From NCBI GenBank assembly GCA_038154685.1, contig JAYPYW010000076.1, forward strand, positions 1 through 14,071: a DNA stretch of 14,071 nt. Reading direction: 5' to 3'. The notes under the pieces were generated by a model. That model worked only from the letters and a program-made list of their open reading frames with translations, was not told the DNA's origin and did no database searches. Source of the stretch: GCA-002722245 sp038154685. GTDB lineage: Bacteria > Bacteroidota > Bacteroidia > Flavobacteriales_C > GCA-002722245. A program made the position numbers and the translations under genes. Below, piece by piece: positions 12,306-14,071 of this stretch. The stretch's first letter is position 1. The number at the start of each line of letters is the position of its first letter.

Positions 12306-13871
12306 CTAACTCCTCCCCAAGAGCCTGATAATCAAATATATTACAATCACCCCTGAAACATATGTAGCAACAAGATTTAAATGAAATATCGAATTTAATA
12401 GGATTAACATCGATGAAAGTACTCCCATTAATAAACAATAAGTTAACTGAGAATTAACGTGATTAATATGATTACAACCTGTAGCCATTGATGATAAAAT
12501 GGTTGTATCCGAGATTGGAGAACAATGATCTCCCAATACTGCTCCAGATAAAACGGCTGCAACAGACGAGTATAAAATGTTAAATTCTTCCCCTGATTGT
12601 AAAAGACCTCCTGATATTGTGATCACAATTGGCACTAAAATACCCATCGTACTAAAGCTGGATCCTGTGGAAAAAGCAATAATAGCAGCAGTAATAAAAA
12701 CAATTAAGGGAATTAAACCAGCACTTACACCAAACTGATGAATTAAACCTCCTAAATAATCTCCTAATGACAAATCAGATAAAACTGCATTTAATGCCCA
12801 AGCCAAAACTAAAACCGATAGCGCTGGCAAAAGCTCTTTCATACCTTCGAAAATCCAATTTATGTTATCGTTGAGTTTATTCTTGTGAAAAACACTAATT
12901 AATAAGGTAACCAAAAGAAAAGAAGAACTCCCCCAAATTAAACCTTTGTAGCAATCTCCTGTTTGGATAGCCTGGACAAAGGAACTCTTATCGGAACCTG
13001 TTTGATAAATCCCACCAACAGTAACAAACAATAAAACAAGGATAGGAACTAATGCCCAAAGTGCCGATATTTTTTGATACTCGATTTTATAATCAGCACA
13101 ATACTTAAAATTTTGTTCAAATTTATACATCGGTCCAAAGTCCTTTCCCGACATAATTAAAACAAGGATAAACGTTAGGATCAAAATAGGATAAAATGAA
13201 TACGGAATTGCATTTAAGAAAACGCCATAAGCGTTCTCAATCCCTGAATCAACTAAATTAATCATTCCATCACTTATCAATTGAACTTCGTAACCAATCC
13301 AAGTTGAAACAATTGCAATACTTGCAATTGGAGCAGCAGTAGCATCCACAATAAAAGCCAGCTTTTCCCTTGAAATTTTAAACTTATCAGTAATCTTTTT
13401 CATAGTGTTCCCTACAACAAGCGTATTGGCGTAGTCATCAAAAAAAACAAAGAATCCCATGAAATAAGTAATTAAAAGAGCAGAGCGTTTTGATTTAGCA
13501 TATTTACTTAGCCAAATCACTAATCCATTAAAAGCTCCCATTTTGGTCATTACATGAATACCTGCAGCAATTAAAAGGGAAAATAATATTACTGAAGCAT
13601 GCCCGCTATCTGCAATAGCGTTTAGCAGATAATCATCAAAAACCTTATCGAGTCCAAAAAAAGAGCTCCATGAACTATTAAATAAAGAGTTTATAAATGC
13701 ACCAGAAGCGATTCCTATTATTAAGGATAAAACCACCTGCTTAGTTAGAATGGAAAACCCAATTGCTAGCAAAGCAGGGATTAAACCATACCAATTCCCT
13801 TCGGCCTCTTGTGTGTTTGCAAACAAGGACGAAGAAAAAAGTAAGAAACATATAATTAGTATCTTTCTCAT
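12306..13871 (-). CDS. NhaC-family Na+/H+ antiporter
   Basis: This 521-residue inner-membrane protein belongs to the NhaC ion-transporter family, which exchanges Na+ for H+ (some members also couple to lactate/malate). Many hydrophobic helices cover residues 28-518. Conserved family blocks are FFDDYANTLVVGNTM (143-157), DATAAPIASIAIVSTWIGYE (176-195), FSTGSSFSTMGILVP (400-414) and GDHCSPISDTTILSSMA (447-463), which hold the likely ion-binding Asp, Ser and Thr residues. Unusually, the N-terminus MRKILIICFLLFSSSLFANTQE looks like a cleavable signal peptide (cleavage after SLFA) ahead of the first transport helix. The upstream gap to the divergent lipoprotein start is only 18 bases. Exact substrate cannot be set from sequence; a malate/lactate antiporter is the main alternative. 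Confidence 0.92.
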   Translation of the reverse strand: MRKILIICFLLFSSSLFANTQEAEGNWYGLIPALLAIGFSILTKQVVLSLIIGIASGAFINSLFNSSWSSFFGLDKVFDDYLLNAIADSGHASVILFSLLIAAGIHVMTKMGAFNGLVIWLSKYAKSKRSALLITYFMGFFVFFDDYANTLVVGNTMKKITDKFKISREKLAFIVDATAAPIASIAIVSTWIGYEVQLISDGMINLVDSGIENAYGVFLNAIPYSFYPILILTFILVLIMSGKDFGPMYKFEQNFKYCADYKIEYQKISALWALVPILVLLFVTVGGIYQTGSDKSSFVQAIQTGDCYKGLIWGSSSFLLVTLLISVFHKNKLNDNINWIFEGMKELLPALSVLVLAWALNAVLSDLSLGDYLGGLIHQFGVSAGLIPLIVFITAAIIAFSTGSSFSTMGILVPIVITISGGLLQSGEEFNILYSSVAAVLSGAVLGDHCSPISDTTILSSMATGCNHINHVNSQLTYCLLMGVLSSMLILLNSIFHLNLVATYVSGVIVIYLIIRLLGRS

Positions 13872-13878
13872 TTATCAG

Positions 13879-13886
13879 CGAAGATA
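13879..13886 (-). promoter_or_regulatory. possible -7 box of the antiporter gene
   Basis: The - strand reads TATCTTCG, one mismatch from TAnnTTTG, seven bases before the ATG at 13871. No -33 match is seen at 19-21 bp. The site lies in the 18-nt gap between divergent starts. Confidence 0.3.
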
Positions 13887-13889
13887 GCT

Positions 13890-14071
13890 ATGATTTACCG
13901 ATTGGGAGTTTTGTTTTGTTTTGGGATTCTAATTTCTTGCACTTTTGAATCTATCGAAACAGATATTATTGAGGAGAATTACACTTACTATGATCAAAAT
14001 AGAGGAGATAGCATCAAATGTATTCAGTTAGGAATTCAATATGTTGATGAAAAAAATGCACTACCCTATTC
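13890..14071 (+). CDS. putative lipoprotein, 3' truncated by the window end
   Basis: An ATG at 13890 opens a frame with no stop to the window end (60 complete codons). The product starts MIYRLGVLFCFGILISCTFE, a short signal peptide with a lipobox LISC placing the lipidated cysteine at residue 17. A mature part rich in Glu, Asp, Tyr and Asn follows (ESIETDIIEENYTYYDQN). It is therefore probably an outer-membrane or periplasmic lipoprotein. The visible part is too short to assign a family. It is divergent from the antiporter gene with 18 bases between start codons, so its promoter must lie within the antiporter coding sequence. TATCTTTC at 13860-13867, one mismatch from the -7 consensus, is a candidate. 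Confidence 0.7.
   Translation, partial: MIYRLGVLFCFGILISCTFESIETDIIEENYTYYDQNRGDSIKCIQLGIQYVDEKNALPY

Noticed and set aside
1..14071. Defence island, phage, transposon or CRISPR content.
   Set aside because: Nearly every gene belongs to a core family with matching base composition; no transposase, integrase, nuclease system or spaced direct-repeat array is present.

Overview
This is a 14 kb chromosomal stretch of an AT-rich bacterium, almost certainly a member of the Bacteroidota and probably of the class Flavobacteriia (Crocinitomicaceae or Flavobacteriaceae-like). The evidence is the protein flavour of RsmG, Tgt, AccA, DnaB and the dnaB-linked family often called 'asparagine synthetase B', the general lack of Shine-Dalgarno sequences, and repeated matches to the Bacteroidota promoter consensus (-33 TTTG, about 19-21 bp, -7 TAnnTTTG). 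The window is mostly core genome. I see no rRNA, tRNA, CRISPR array, transposase, phage gene or defence system.

Layout. (1) 1-2014, + strand: the 3' part of an MsbA-like ABC exporter, rsmG and a 70-residue membrane protein, packed with 1-2 nt gaps as one operon. (2) 2079-3793, - strand: a membrane-anchored GT2 glycosyltransferase overlapping an ECF sigma factor by 7 nt, closed by a terminator at 2033-2058. (3) 3794-3847: a 54-nt divergent intergenic region dominated by a perfect 20-bp inverted repeat that carries a mirror-image promoter on each strand. (4) 3848-6051, + strand: tgt and an LptF/LptG-family permease, coupled by a 1-nt overlap. (5) 6052-7520, - strand: accA with its own terminator, then a separate DUF983 gene whose stop codon abuts that of the permease. 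(6) 7521-7686: the divergent accA/ispE regulatory region, with a hairpin on the accA -33 box and ATTCTC-type repeats. (7) 7687-11523, + strand: ispE, dnaB (with a perfect DnaA box upstream) and a secreted conserved protein whose apparent 5' end contains a very long hairpin. (8) 11662-13871, - strand: an NhaC-family Na+/H+ antiporter and an unrecognised 153-residue gene with palindromes in its promoter, ended by a strong terminator. (9) 13890-end, + strand: the start of a lipoprotein gene, 18 nt from the antiporter start.

Functionally the genes cover envelope building (ABC exporter, glycosyltransferase, LptF/G permease, fatty-acid synthesis through AccA), translation quality (RsmG, Tgt), isoprenoid precursor supply (IspE), chromosome replication (DnaB), ion homeostasis (NhaC) and envelope or stress regulation (ECF sigma factor). 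No new multi-gene system is evident. The most unusual features are regulatory or sub-genic: the palindromic two-way promoter between the glycosyltransferase-sigma and tgt-lptG operons, several promoters placed so close to ATG that leaderless mRNAs are expected, the long hairpin after dnaB, the SSB-like C-terminal tail of DnaB, and a Tgt that has lost its zinc cysteines.
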